A DNA stretch of 64,000 nt, from contig BSYO01000009.1 of NCBI GenBank assembly GCA_033239525.1, forward strand, positions 14,715,299 through 14,779,298. The letters run 5' to 3'. Under the pieces are notes generated by a model. The model saw only the letters and a list, made by a program, of their open reading frames with translations, was not told where the DNA came from and searched no databases. The position numbers and the translations under genes were made by a program. Within the stretch, counting starts at the first letter, position 1. Each line of letters begins with the position of its first letter. The stretch is from Nepenthes gracilis (Eukaryota > Streptophyta > Magnoliopsida > Caryophyllales > Nepenthaceae). Positions 12,391-23,464 of this stretch are shown here, one piece after another.

Positions 12391-12554
12391 ATAAACAAAA
12401 GACGACTGTCCGTCAATTGATTTTCTGGATCAACCCGTGCTGGAAAGGTGAGAGGAAAAGTAGAACAGAAAGGAAAGGATCAAGATCAAGTTCATAGTTG
12501 AGACGAGGGGAAGAGAAGGAGAGCAGTGCACAGATGGGTGCGCAAAGGAGAAGA

Positions 12555-12562
12555 TTATATAA
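12555..12562 (-). promoter_or_regulatory. TATA box for MIR172
   Basis: TTATATAA reads the same on both strands, but on the minus strand it is followed by a pyrimidine-rich leader (CTTCTCCTTT, then CTCTCCTTCTCTTCCCCTC), a composition common near plant transcription starts. A start about 30 bases downstream, near 12,528, would put the 5' end roughly 110 bases before the stem-loop, a normal distance for plant MIR genes. The location is inferred from sequence alone. Confidence 0.55.
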
Positions 12563-13962
12563 TCAGAGGCGTGTGAGAGCGATACCTCTAGTTATTTCTA
12601 ATGACTGCCGTCTTATTTTAATATTATAAATATAAAATAAATAGCTAAATATGATGTCATTAATTAATATTTTTAAAAATAATTAAAAAGTTTATATTAA
12701 AATATTTGTTATACAATAAAAAGAAGAAACAAACAAATGTTGTGATTCAACTGCAAAAGTCCAACGCACAAGCATTATTAATGGGCCAGCATGGCATGTG
12801 GCAGAGGTTGAATAATTAAGTCGCGAAACAGACAGAGAAGATCCAACGGGCGAGTAACATATGACCAACAAGCGGACAACAGGCGCGAAATCCCAGAATA
12901 ATTAATAGCAAACCTAGTATTTCTCAAGTGGGCGACATGAGGATCTTTAAATAATCATGGACAAATCTAATGATAATATGACTAATCAACTCTCGCCACT
13001 TATGTTGTTACTGTTTAAACTTTGAGGAGTTTTTATAGTAAATTTTTGTAATAGAGTGAGAGTATTATTTGTTTTGATGGTTTGTGTTATTTAAATTTTT
13101 TGAGTAGGATGACTATATATATATATAGAGTCCTTATTTATCATTTATATACGTATATCACACTAATATATTTGGTAGTGGAATGATCTAACATGTAAGA
13201 ATGTAGGATTTTATTGGTAGCTTAGAAAATAGAATTCTATTTATGTTAAAAATTTTCAAAATAGTGAAATAAAGTCCACAAAAATATTAAAAAGTGTACT
13301 AATTGTTGGAGAATAAATTTAAAGAGTTTTTTTTTCTTTTAGTAAATATCATTTATAAAGAGTAAGTTATAATTAAGAATTAGTATATGTATAACATCTA
13401 CATATAACTAAATTTTTTTTAATAAATTTATTTTGACTACTTTAAAAAATTAAGAAGATCTTAATCAAATATTATTTGGTTCATAAAATTTATATTTGTC
13501 ATTAATTTCTATGTTGATTTTTTTTACATTGCGATTAATTTTTATATTGGTGATGTTTATATTTAATAATTTATTATTGTTTACTACTTTTAGAAATAAG
13601 TGTTTATTCATATATCAAATATCCATATATTTCATACTTTTGATTTATCATATGGTCAAATTATAGTTAATTTGAGATAGTCTAATTTTTTTCAGGAAGG
13701 ATTTGGCTTAGTCCTTCGAATTAAAGACCACGTATCCCTAACATTGATCCTCAATCAAACATGAACAAATTTTATCACTACTGTATATGCCAGAAAACCT
13801 AATCCTTTATCTCTTATTTGATGTCTATTTCCCTCCTCTCGTCTTCTTAGTTCTTCTTTAAAATTTCCCTGCTTATTCTTTGTAACAATTAGCTATATTC
13901 TCCTCCTCCTCCCTCTTTTTTAATGGAGGGAATATTTGATGCCAAATAAGAAAAATACAGGC

Positions 13963-13966
<4 letters not shown>
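12563..13966. other. Upstream region of MIR172; no gene seen
   Basis: AT-rich intergenic DNA that would contain the MIR172 promoter. 12,720-12,960 is less AT-rich than its surroundings. No transposon protein similarity or paired LTRs were found. The last part (13,690-13,930) is CT-rich and low-copy in appearance. Confidence 0.35.
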
Positions 13967-14024
<58 letters not shown>

Positions 14025-14025
14025 T
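13967..14025. repeat. Compound (CT)n-(AT)n microsatellite
   Basis: About 40 bases of CT repeats with one TTC interruption run directly into nine AT units. It separates the low-copy island from transposon-derived DNA to the right. Confidence 0.95.
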
Positions 14026-14081
14026 TGATGTTCTTTCTATTATCCATTAATAGTTAGGGTTATTTGTCCCTTCACCCAAAT

Positions 14082-14754
14082 TGTTAGAAATATAAAATCA
14101 TGCATAAAAAAAATAGGCTTTAACCTATTTTAATTTAGTCAAAATTAAGATCTTGTCAATTTATTTTGTATAGTATTGAAACTCTTTTTCTTGATAGTAG
14201 AATATTTTATTAGAAAAACACATAATATATCCACAATATAAATTTACAATAAGAAAGAGAAATTCTTTCTTAAAAAAATATTATGATAAGATGCACATAT
14301 AAATGGAAGATGAGTATACAATCTATTAAATAATGACAGTTGATTAGTCAAAAGATCCCAATCAATACAAGTCATTAAGATAGGTAATAATCTCACTTTA
14401 TTATAAAGTACAACTATGGATATCTTGTCAACTTTCAAAAATTATAATATCTCCCACTTACACATATTTAGATGACAGAGTCATATATCTTACTTGACAT
14501 TTTATGCTCTTTCATACTTGCAAAATAAGCCATATGAATATCAACCACATTTGTAAAAGATATGAGTACTATATTAAATTCTTTTTCTTGAAAACTACCA
14601 TCGTAATAACTCTAAATTGTCTTCTTATTTTTCTACACTTATTTGAATACATTAGATTAAATATTTTTAAATTAATCAAAGTCTTCACTAATAAAAGTTT
14701 ATTTATAAATTAAATGATATAAATCTATAATTATTAATTAATTTACTTCTAACA
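14082..14754. repeat. Candidate solo LTR (673 bp)
   Basis: The segment starts TGTTAG and ends CTAACA, a perfect 6-base inverted terminal repeat of the TG...CA type typical of copia LTRs, and is AT-rich inside with no coding content. No matching target-site duplication is visible (CCAAAT on the left, AGTGAC on the right) and no second copy occurs in the window, so it could be chance. Confidence 0.35.
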
Positions 14755-15444
14755 AGTGACCTCTACCTGAAAAGCTCATTGATTATACCTTTTAACAATA
14801 TAATCGGATGTCTTTCAATCTTTTCATATATTTTATTTCACTATCTCAAAGTTTTTTAATACTATTGGAGCTTAAATATCTGAGAGCCATCGATGAAACT
14901 TCAAAAATTCACAAGTTACAATAAATATTTAATAGATTTTTACGATAGAGAAAATGAGAGGAACCAAGCATTCAGATCTTTCACTATGAAAGTGATTTTT
15001 TCCTTTTATCCAGACTTTTCTTGCTCCCTCTTACTTCATATATCATCTAAGTAAAACGATCAAATTACATGGAAGAAGATTATTTATACCTGGGATTGAA
15101 AAATTAGGATTTAAAATTCAAAATTAGTAAAATTGTGCAATAGCTTTCAAATGTCAAATGGATCGTCAGTAGGTGAATGAGTGTGAATCATGCATGCTTT
15201 AGGAATGTTAATTTTGTAAAATGTGTATGTATATTATTTATATGTCTATTATATATCAATTATTTATGAAGTTGATGTTAAGAGCTTTTCATTTTTTCCT
15301 TTTCTTATTTTCTCTTTGGTTTGATTTTTTATTCATTCCTTTAGTTATTAAGCTGCCCTTATCTCTTTTGGACACTTTCCAACTGATTCAGTTGCTTTTA
15401 GTACCCAATTTGCTATAAATGTAATGGTGCAGGAATGAAATAAA
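14755..15444. other. AT-rich spacer
   Basis: No gene, repeat pair or transposon similarity seen. A 65-codon frame at 15,221-15,418 is hydrophobic and T-rich; I treat it as chance. Confidence 0.3.
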
Positions 15445-16137
15445 TTATTCCGATAATTTTTATGATTGGCATATTCCGTAACCCTATGTGATCGTTACTG
15501 CATTAACATATATCCATTGCTCTTCGATCCAACTTTCAGGGATACCATGCCCTCCGGGAGCTCTCTATCCGCTCGAGCCCAAAATCCCAAAGTCCTACGC
15601 TCTCTGTGCGCCCGCCGGGCGCTCAAGCCGTGCGGCAACGGGCAACTTTTTGAATGCATTTTTTTTGCACCCTATTTAAATACTTATCTTATAATTTTGA
15701 AACCCTAGGACTCCTGGCAGACAAGTTTCGTGCCTCACTTGAGAAGAACATTATTCATACTCAATTGATCTTACTTCTTTTAAGAAAACTAAAAGCTACA
15801 ACTTTGAACTTTATATTCTAACAAGTTTTCTCTACACTTTCTTTTTACCGTTTAAACACTTTCGTCCTTCTACCTTCGTTGGAGACGTTGGTACGTTGAA
15901 GAACGAGACCCGATCGTGTTCGAAAATTCAAGTGGCTTAAGAGGAAAGATTGACGTAAAGACCAAAATGTGTCCGATTTCGTTGCCGCGAGCAAATCCAA
16001 AGAGTTCCTTGGTAGGGATCACAAGACGGGAGTAAATCGGCTAGATTAGCGCGTCGTTATCATCTGGTCTGTAAGTTAATTTTCATAGTGCATTACTTCC
16101 CTGGCCGTTGAAGCCCAGAGGATCTTTCTTGATTACC
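15445..16137 (+). repeat. 5' LTR of gag-only copia element
   Basis: About 690 bp. Its first 320 bp match 18,626-18,952 at high identity, including TTTTTATGATTGGCATATT, GATACCATGCCCTCCG, CAACTTTTTGAATG and TTTTGAAACCCTAGGACTC. A TATA-like sequence (TATTTAAATA, about 15,674) sits in the expected promoter position. The expected TG start is degraded to TTATT. The right end is set by the primer-binding site that follows. Confidence 0.75.
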
Positions 16138-16150
16138 GTGGTATCGAATT
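16138..16150 (+). other. Primer-binding site of gag-only copia element
   Basis: GTGGTATCGAATT matches the initiator tRNA-Met site TGGTATCAGAG at the first eight bases (TGGTATCG/A). It directly follows the 5' LTR and precedes the gag remnant. Confidence 0.5.
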
Positions 16151-16289
16151 TTCCTTCGTCACTAAAAATCGTATCTTTTTATTATTATTTATACTCGTTT
16201 ATATTTTGCATGGTTATCCTTATCATTAGTATCTAAAAATAAATATTCTTTACGTATATTGAATATTTAATTTTTACTACTTCCGCTAT

Positions 16290-18190
16290 TTTTACCAGAG
16301 TCGAAACTTGATTGTAAGATTGAGGACAAAAAGTCCTTTTTCAATTTGTATAAGAGACTCACATCGATCCATGACCCCGATCTAGATGCATACTAGTCAA
16401 TCTTTGTCCATTTCTCCTTCTTTGATGGGAGTAACTATGCATATTGAAAGTCCGGATGAGAGCTTTTCTTAAATCAATGGATCAGCGTGTATGAGCTAAT
16501 ACTCAAATTGGGTGGACTCCACCCAGGAGTAGTGATGAACTAAAAGTTCTGTCCTTGTGGTCAAAAGAAGAACTTGATGCCTGTAACTAGAATAGTAAGG
16601 TTTACATACTATTTTTATGGTTGTATCTCCCGATGAGTTTAAACGTATTTTAATATATAAAACCTCTAAAGATACGTGGGACATTTTTAAAATCACTCAT
16701 GAAGGTACTAAATTGGTTAAAAATTTAAAATTACAAGTACTCACCACTCGATTCGAAAAAATACGAATGAAAGATGACGAGACATTTGATTAATTTTATG
16801 TTCAATTAAATGATATTGTAAATTTTACGTTTAATTTAGAAGAATAAATTCCAGAAAATAGAATTGTTAGAAAAATTTTACGATCTTTGCCTGAACGATT
16901 TAGACTAAAAGTTATTGTGATTGAAGAAAGCAAAGATTTAGATAAATTAAAAATAGAAGAACTTATAGAGTCCCTTCAAACTTATGAGCACACACTATCA
17001 CAATCAAGAAAGAATAAATCAATTGCCCTAAAATCAAGTGGGGAAGAGAGAAATCGGGATTTCGATGAAGAATCTTGTAGCGATGATGATTTTTTTATTT
17101 GTTAAGAATTTTAAAAAGTTTTTGAAGAAAAATAAATCTTCATCAAACAAATTTGATATGGATTTAAAACGTTCACCTAAATTTGAAAAGAAAAACTGAC
17201 GTGAACTCAAGGATTTCATATCAAAAAATACTCAAGGAGTTTAATGCCATAAGTGTAAAGGATTTGGTCACTATCGGGTTGAATACCCAAATCTTAAACG
17301 CCAACAAGGTTAAGCTTTTAAAGTTAATGTAACCTTAAGCTATGACGAAGAAGAAGAGGTTGAAAATTATTCTGAAGATAGCCCTGTCAAGTACATGGCC
17401 TTTATGACCTCAATATATAGCAATTCAGTAGAAAATTTTAATCAATCTGCTGACTTTAAGGTTGAGTCAGAAGCTGAATTTGATGGGTTTTAAGAAGTAT
17501 ATGATAATCTGTTTAGGAAATGTTTAAAAGTAAAGAAACTAAATAGAACCTTAAACAGTAGGGTCATAAATTTGGGAAAAAAAATTAGCTCAACAATCCG
17601 AGTTAGATACTAAAATTTAAGAAGTTGAGAATCTGAAAAACTCATTTACTAAACAAATCACAACTCTAGAATCTGAACTTGAGGTTATTAGAAATAATTT
17701 GAAATAATTTTTAAATGGGTCCAAAAAATTAGATCATATGCTCGAGTTGAAAAAATTAGTGAAAATAAATAGGGTTTGGGGTATGTTGAAAATATTTCTC
17801 AAAATGGCATGAAATCTAAAACTATTTTTATTCCTGCCATAAAAATTCTACACCAAAATGCTAAAACATCCGAAATCACTAAGTAAACACCACGACGTGT
17901 AGATAATAGATTTAACTCATATCATTTGGCTGATCCATATAGCCTAAAAGTCATGAACAAACCCACAAAGTTTCTTCAAACTTGTAAAAAGATTGGCCAC
18001 ATTCGTCCCCACTATTACACCATGAATTTTTCATACAACCAAAGACAAAAATTAAAAATGAATAAACTTGTTGATCATATTTAGAAATTAAATGAATAAG
18101 TAAAAATATTGAATGAGAAAATAAATTCAGTGAGACAAGTATGGGTCAAAAAAGTAAGCTTCATTACCTATTGGCTATTCGTGACAAAAA
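16290..18190 (+). pseudogene. Ty1/copia gag remnant (UBN2 domain and CCHC knuckle); no pol
   Basis: Plus-strand frames give, in order: FFDGSNYAY and FLKSMDQRV (16,420-16,490), LSLWSKEELDACN (16,545-16,585), a THEG-equivalent near 16,700, NDIVNFTFNLEE (16,810-16,845), the open frame 16,887-17,105 starting LPERFRLKVIVIEESKDLD if read from one codon upstream, and an acidic serine-rich tail. Around 17,235-17,290 CHKCKGFGHYRVEYPN is a CCHC zinc knuckle whose last Cys has become Tyr. Downstream pieces such as HLADPYSLK and VRQVWVKK are usual in the long SIRE-like gag tail. Several stops are present. The polypurine tract follows with no protease, integrase or RT between, so the element is gag-only, like TR-GAG non-autonomous elements. 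Confidence 0.8.
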
Positions 18191-18614
18191 GTGGGAGACC
18201 TATTTCACTTTGATAGGGGGAGATTAGAGGAGATGTGATTAATTATGTTAGGGGGGCCTTGTTATTTTTGTGAGGGAGAGTCCATTGTAGATTTTCGTAC
18301 TGCTTGTATTTCATTTATTTTACTACTGCATGTTGGTTGTCTTCGTCTAGTGTTACTGTTTCTATTATATCATATTATATTATGCCTTGTTGGTACTAAC
18401 ATTGTTTACTCAGGCAACTCAATTATAATATTGACGTGGTAGTTTTACTATCAACACAGCAATGTTAGTGCAGCTTTTTTCGTCTTTTATTGTATCATTT
18501 ATATTTCTCATTAGGCGTAGATTTTCATGTATACATGTTCTATCTCGGTGGTGTCTGAACCCATACTTTTCTTATATTTTTTTCCTTTTTTATGTATTTT
18601 ATCACGGAATTGTC

Positions 18615-18625
18615 AAAGGGGGAGA
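18615..18625 (+). other. Polypurine tract of gag-only copia element
   Basis: AAAGGGGGAGA, the usual SIRE-type polypurine tract, immediately precedes the second LTR copy. It would prime plus-strand DNA synthesis. This fixes element orientation and shows the internal region really ends here. Confidence 0.75.
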
Positions 18626-18952
18626 TTATTAGGGTAATTTTTATGATTGGCATATTTTGTGACTCTATGTGATCATTACTGCATCAACATATATCTATTG
18701 CTATCCGATCCAACTTCCAGGGATACCATGCCCTCCGTGAGCTCTCCATCCGCTCAAGCCTAAAATCTTGAAGCCCCGCGCTCTCCGTGCGCCCACCGCA
18801 CACTCAGCCGTGCGACAACAGACAACTTTTTGAATGTGTTTTTTTGCGCCCTATATATATACTTGTCTTACAATTTTGAAACCCTAGGACTCTTAGTAGA
18901 CAAGTTTCGTGCCCCATTTGAGAAGAACCTTATTCATACTCCATTGATCGTC
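18626..18952 (+). repeat. 3' LTR of gag-only copia element, truncated
   Basis: Matches the first 320 bp of the 5' LTR with scattered substitutions, then the match stops after ATTGATC. A TATA-like TATATATATA sits at about 18,851 in place of TATTTAAATA. The remaining 370 bp of LTR are missing and no target duplication can be recovered. Confidence 0.75.
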
Positions 18953-20133
18953 TCTGTTTCCTTCCTTCGATCGTCTCTGTTTGTTTCCTTCCTTCTCTCT
19001 CGTGCTCTCTGTTTCCCCCTTCTACTTCTTCTGCTTTATCACTCTTCAACCCTCTTTCCCTTATCTCCTCTGCCAAAGCTCCCATCTCCGCATCAATTTC
19101 ACCCTCATGCCCACCATTACCACGATACGATCATAAAACACGTATCAGTTGACATCATAAATAGGCATCTTGTACCTTTCATGCCTCTATATTGGAGCCA
19201 TTAATCCAAATGTACTTGTGTCCTATTATCTGTCCCAATCTTTTTATCTTAAGTGAATTTGTCTTAAATTTTATTCAAGTATAAATAATAAATAAAAAAA
19301 ATTAAATACAACATAATAATAATCAAAATTTATCCCAAAAATCAGCTAATATGTTAAACCTAACCCTTCCCATGTCCCTGTCATGCAAACCATGTTTAAG
19401 AGAAGATTTATATAATATATTAGGGATGTCGCATTACTTTAACATATACTATAACTAATTAGATTTGTACTTTTACTAAATCCTTTCTATTCATGTTATT
19501 TGTCTTTAAAAGTACCATGATAACTTTTTTTTTCAATATAAGATCACTGTCACGAGGATATTTTTCTATTCAATAAGCATCAAGGGCTTATGTTTAAATG
19601 TGGTATAAGTAATTTTTATAAAATTACTATGCTTACTATAGAATTTCTCATATTTAAGGTGGAGGAAAAGTATTTGTATCATGTGACTCAATTGTAATAC
19701 GAATTCATTGCTCTCCTGCCGACATGTACCAATTTATCTAGTACATTAATTGTTTGTGTCCTATAATATATATATATATAATGAAGAATCAAAATCTTAA
19801 GCATGAATTGGGGCTGACAAATTGGACAGGCCCCTCAGAGTATTTATATTGAATTTTATAAAAATATTTAAGTTAGACTATTTATATTATTATTTTAAAC
19901 TTAAACATTCATTATAATTTAAATGATATATCAGATTATCTATATTGATTAGTTATATTAATTAAATAATATTTATGTAAGATTTTAAAAATAATTAAAT
20001 ATATATTTTTTGACATACTCCTTAACTATTGAATTTTAGCAGTCATATTATTCAAAAAGAATTTTTTTATGGTGAAAATGACGTAAATCAACATTGAGAT
20101 GAGAGGCTGCAACAACTGCAAAATAAATAAATA
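18953..20133. other. Spacer after the copia element; CT-rich, then AT-rich
   Basis: 18,955-19,130 is CT-rich and includes the tail of a 124-codon frame (18,830-19,204) that begins inside the LTR and is compositionally biased; I do not call it. The rest is AT-rich with no gene. A damaged copy of this whole stretch occurs at about 26.0-27.6 kb. Confidence 0.5.
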
Positions 20134-23035
20134 AATAAATAAAAGGGCAAACGTCGAAGAGAATGAGAATGCAGAAAACAAATGCAAGTGGGAAGAGAAA
20201 AAAAAAAATATGATGCTATCAATGAGGGATAGATGTCTGAATTTAGATTATCCAAATTTAATTATTCTATTCATAAAGTCTATATTTTAGATAATCTTAA
20301 AAAATTTAAATGGTCTAATATGATATTAGTCTTAATTTAAATGTCTATATTTAAATATAGATATTTAAATAGATTAATGTGAATAATCTTTCTCTTAACT
20401 AAATGTTAAAGAGAAGCAACCAATTTTAAAACAGAGATGGTCTAACTGCATGCGTTAATGAAAATGATCATGTGGTTACATTCATGGTCATATCACTTAA
20501 TTGATAGCTCAAGTCTCCCAGTTTTGTTTATACTCATATGTTAGACCGAGGGAGAGGTCTGTGCTAGAATTTTATATTCATATCTATACTTCCGAGTTTA
20601 ATAATAATAAGTCTCTATATAATCTTCTTGATAAACTTTACAAATAAAAAATAGTTTTGAAATACTATATCCAAAGAAAAAAATTAGATTTTTGTTTCAT
20701 TATAATTTTTAAAAATTAAATGAACAAAGTAAATTTTCACTGGAGCATCTCCAGTATATTATCTAAAGCCATGCACGCACTACACCCACACACACAGGTA
20801 CACATAGTTATCATACAAACCCGTCAATATGCCCGTGATGGCTGTATAATTAAGGTATGGGTTCACTGTTAACCGTTTAATTTTAAAACTGAACGATTGA
20901 TGATCCATGTTGATGGTTAATAATACCCCACAAGTACACTCTCCATAATTATTCATTAATTTTCAAAGTAACGGCTCCACAAGACAATTGATGAAATTGT
21001 CTTGATGAATAGGGGGTAACTGTTTTGTCCCTGAGCACACTTCTCTACAAAATACCATCGACGAAAGGATTCCGTGTTTGAAAGTTTAAAATTGGGAGGA
21101 ATGATACAGAGAAAAAAAACAGAGCATAAAATCAATGGTTAGAGATTAGTGATCCTTAATTTCGTATTTTGGTCTTTAAATGACATGATTAGACCAATTT
21201 AAAACCTTACATTCCCTTCATGAATTATATTTTGTACCACTAATCTAATGCTTTGTATATACATTCAATGATGGAAAAGTATTTAAAGGACTGAATTTGC
21301 TTTGATTCCTCTGTCTGCTCAACTCTTTGTTTGGAATTAGCATTTCATCACGAACATGCAGATATGACAGTAGAGTTAATCCGGGCAAGGAGGGCCTAGA
21401 TTGTTGATCAATACACCGCTAAACGTGGTACTGCAGTTTTTTTCTGATGGTGCTTAATTAATTAGAGCCAAAATCATATGTATATGTTGGAGCATCCACA
21501 CACTATCGACGATGAAGTTTTACAGAAGTAAAATCTAGGTATGTATAAGATATCGATGGCTCATTTGATAAAATAGAATAAAAATTTTATTTCTATCTTA
21601 TTTTAGGTAAATTATCATTCTACTTTTTGGTTATTTTAGTGGTATGAATAATAATCACTACAAGAAAATTAATTTTAGCGATGAAGTTTTTAATCGTTAA
21701 AAACATGATTCTCATCGTTAATAGCTTTTAATGATTGGACATTTTTCATTGTTATTTCATTTTTCGTTAAAAGAATTAGCAATAGAAATTTGATTTCCAC
21801 CATCAATAATTTGGGTATTATTAGCGACGAAATTTTTTCTATCATTAAATGTTTATAATTATAAGAGTAACTCCTCGTGTTAAATGTTAACAATTGTGAG
21901 AGTAACTCTTATTGTTAAAATTAATCAGACTTTTAATGATTATAAATTTTTTATCAGTAAATCTAAATAACTTCAACTATAACTTAACTTTTGATGAAGG
22001 TTTTCATCTCATCATTAAATCAAATAGATTGTAAGAGTAAATACCAACATTATTTGTAACCAACTTCGGTGACATTATTAGTGCATCAACAATCGTAGGA
22101 CTATATATATATAATGTTTTTTATTTGTAAAATATAAAATAACTAATCATTTAAAATTAAATTTTAATTATAATAATTATATAAAAGTGATATAAATATA
22201 ACACTTATATAACATTCAATTATTCATTATGTTAATACAATGTAAATATGTTCGAATACGTAAATATGTTCAAAGCTTGAGTTTAACAATTCGAAAGTTT
22301 TTCATAAATAAATCTTCATTTTGACATTTGAGTTCCCATATCTATATATAAAAAAAAATTAAATTCATATTGATGTTATTAGAAATTTTAAAAGATATTA
22401 AAAATATCTACCCAATTTGGTGCCATTGTCCTTCAAATTTGTAGCGTACTGAAGTGTATCATTTGGATGTCGCTCTTTCACAATAATCTCTAGCATTGAT
22501 ATTTGAATTTCAATATTTTTCTTTTGAATTTGTAGTCTACCTTTTGAGCCTACGAATTTCTCTTCGTTGTTCAAGTAGAATAGTCTCAAATTCTTCTTTC
22601 TTCATATTTTTTCTTGAATTGAAATCTTTTCTCCTCGCTTCACCCCCTTAACCAATCACACGGCTGAATTTTGGTGATCTAAAATATTTATCAATTATAT
22701 CTAAATTTAACTATGATAGATCAGATTGTATTGTTGCACATATTTTACCTTACAAAGTATAATATTTTGACTACCACATAACCATATACACACTACAATA
22801 ATTTTGATTTTTATTGATAAAAAAATTAATTACTATTAATTACAAATTTATTACTAAAAGGTTGACACTGAATCATCATTGAAAATTCGCCATTAAACTT
22901 TTAGTAATAAACTTTTATTTTGTTTCTAAAATAATTTTTTAGTGATAAAATATAATTGTCACTAATAATATTCTACAATAATAAAATAATTTTGTTATTA
23001 AAATATATTTTAGTTTGTCACTAAATAATATATTT
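20134..23035 (+). repeat. Large direct repeat, copy 1 (about 2.9 kb)
   Basis: Nearly identical to 28,076-30,974. Differences are mostly single-base gains or losses in homopolymers (for example TTTTACAGAAG versus TTTTTTACAGAAG) and a few short garbled patches. It contains no open gene. It includes a CACTA-type terminus at 21,656 and a second such end at 22,791. Identity ends abruptly at 23,035, where copy 1 switches to unrelated GC-richer sequence while copy 2 continues in AT-rich DNA. Confidence 0.95.
21656..22100 (+). mobile_element. CACTA (En/Spm-type) transposon terminus with subterminal repeats
   Basis: CACTACAAGAAAA at 21,656 is the classic terminal inverted repeat of plant CACTA elements. 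It is followed by many short variants of GCGATGAA/ATCGTTAAAA/ATCATTAAAT on both strands for about 400 bp, the expected subterminal transposase-binding array. No opposite end (TTTTCTTGTAGTG) was found downstream, so the element is truncated or non-autonomous with a degraded far end. A second partial terminus, CACTACAATAATTTTG, lies at 22,791. Confidence 0.6.
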
Positions 23036-23464
23036 TTGCTGGCCCCTGCCCAAGGTCACAGATTGACAATGAGCTTCTGATTCCTGTCGCCACGTAGTTT
23101 CCTAAGATAATTCAGCCTCCGTCTCTAACCCTGACTCCATTAACACAAACAACAAACAAGAGGCGAAGGTTCTGCAGATTTTCCCACCATGCCACTCCGA
23201 CATTAAGTCAAAGAATTCCCGCAATCGGGACGAAACGCAGACGCTGGGTGTGGTGCTGAAATGCTTTGATGCGTGGGGCATGAACCATGTAACATGAGTA
23301 GAAATGCAGCTGGGAGAAAGCATGGAAGGCCTCGGCTTCCTCGGGGTGCACCGCGACGAGTGGCTAACTTTCCCCGCTCGATTGTGATGAGAAGAAGGAG
23401 AATCCATCTGGGCCTAATCCGCCGAGGATTGGAAACTTTATGGGAGCCTGACTAGTGCTTGGGA
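23036..23464. other. Isolated GC-richer patch between the repeat copies
   Basis: This 430-bp stretch matches neither copy of the large repeat nor anything else in the window. It contains overlapping open frames on both strands (minus 23,102-23,407, 101 codons; plus 23,273-23,455, 60 codons). I recognise no domain in either. Its composition differs sharply from its neighbours and its left edge is the abrupt end of repeat copy 1. It may be misplaced sequence. Confidence 0.4.

Larger units (their letters stand above)
12253..12420 (-). ncRNA. MIR172: MIR172 precursor hairpin (pri-miR172 stem-loop)
   Basis: On the minus strand, a 5' arm (12,391-12,366) and a 3' arm (12,281-12,305) pair over about 25 positions with one A-C mismatch, one G-U pair and a single-base bulge, around a loop of roughly 60 bases. 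Weaker pairing continues below the duplex (GTCG and TTG in the 5' flank against CAA and CGAC in the 3' flank). The 3' arm contains GAATCTTGATGATGCTGCA, the invariant 19-nt core of plant miR172. Plant miR172 represses AP2/TOE-type transcription factors and so promotes phase change, flowering and floral organ identity. Minus is preferred because that strand carries the perfect core and the conserved star ending AAGATTCACA. The plus strand would give a mature sequence with a C inside the core. A 73-codon frame overlapping this stem begins with TTG and is not a gene. Confidence 0.9.

Noticed and set aside
18830..19204. Plus-strand frame of 124 codons
   Set aside because: It begins inside the copia 3' LTR and continues through a CT-rich low-complexity stretch; no domain.
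20983..21003. Short perfect palindrome (AGACAATT - 5 bases - AATTGTCT) as a terminator or small hairpin
   Set aside because: Eight-base stem in AT-rich plant DNA; plants do not use such terminators and it has no pairing beyond eight bases.
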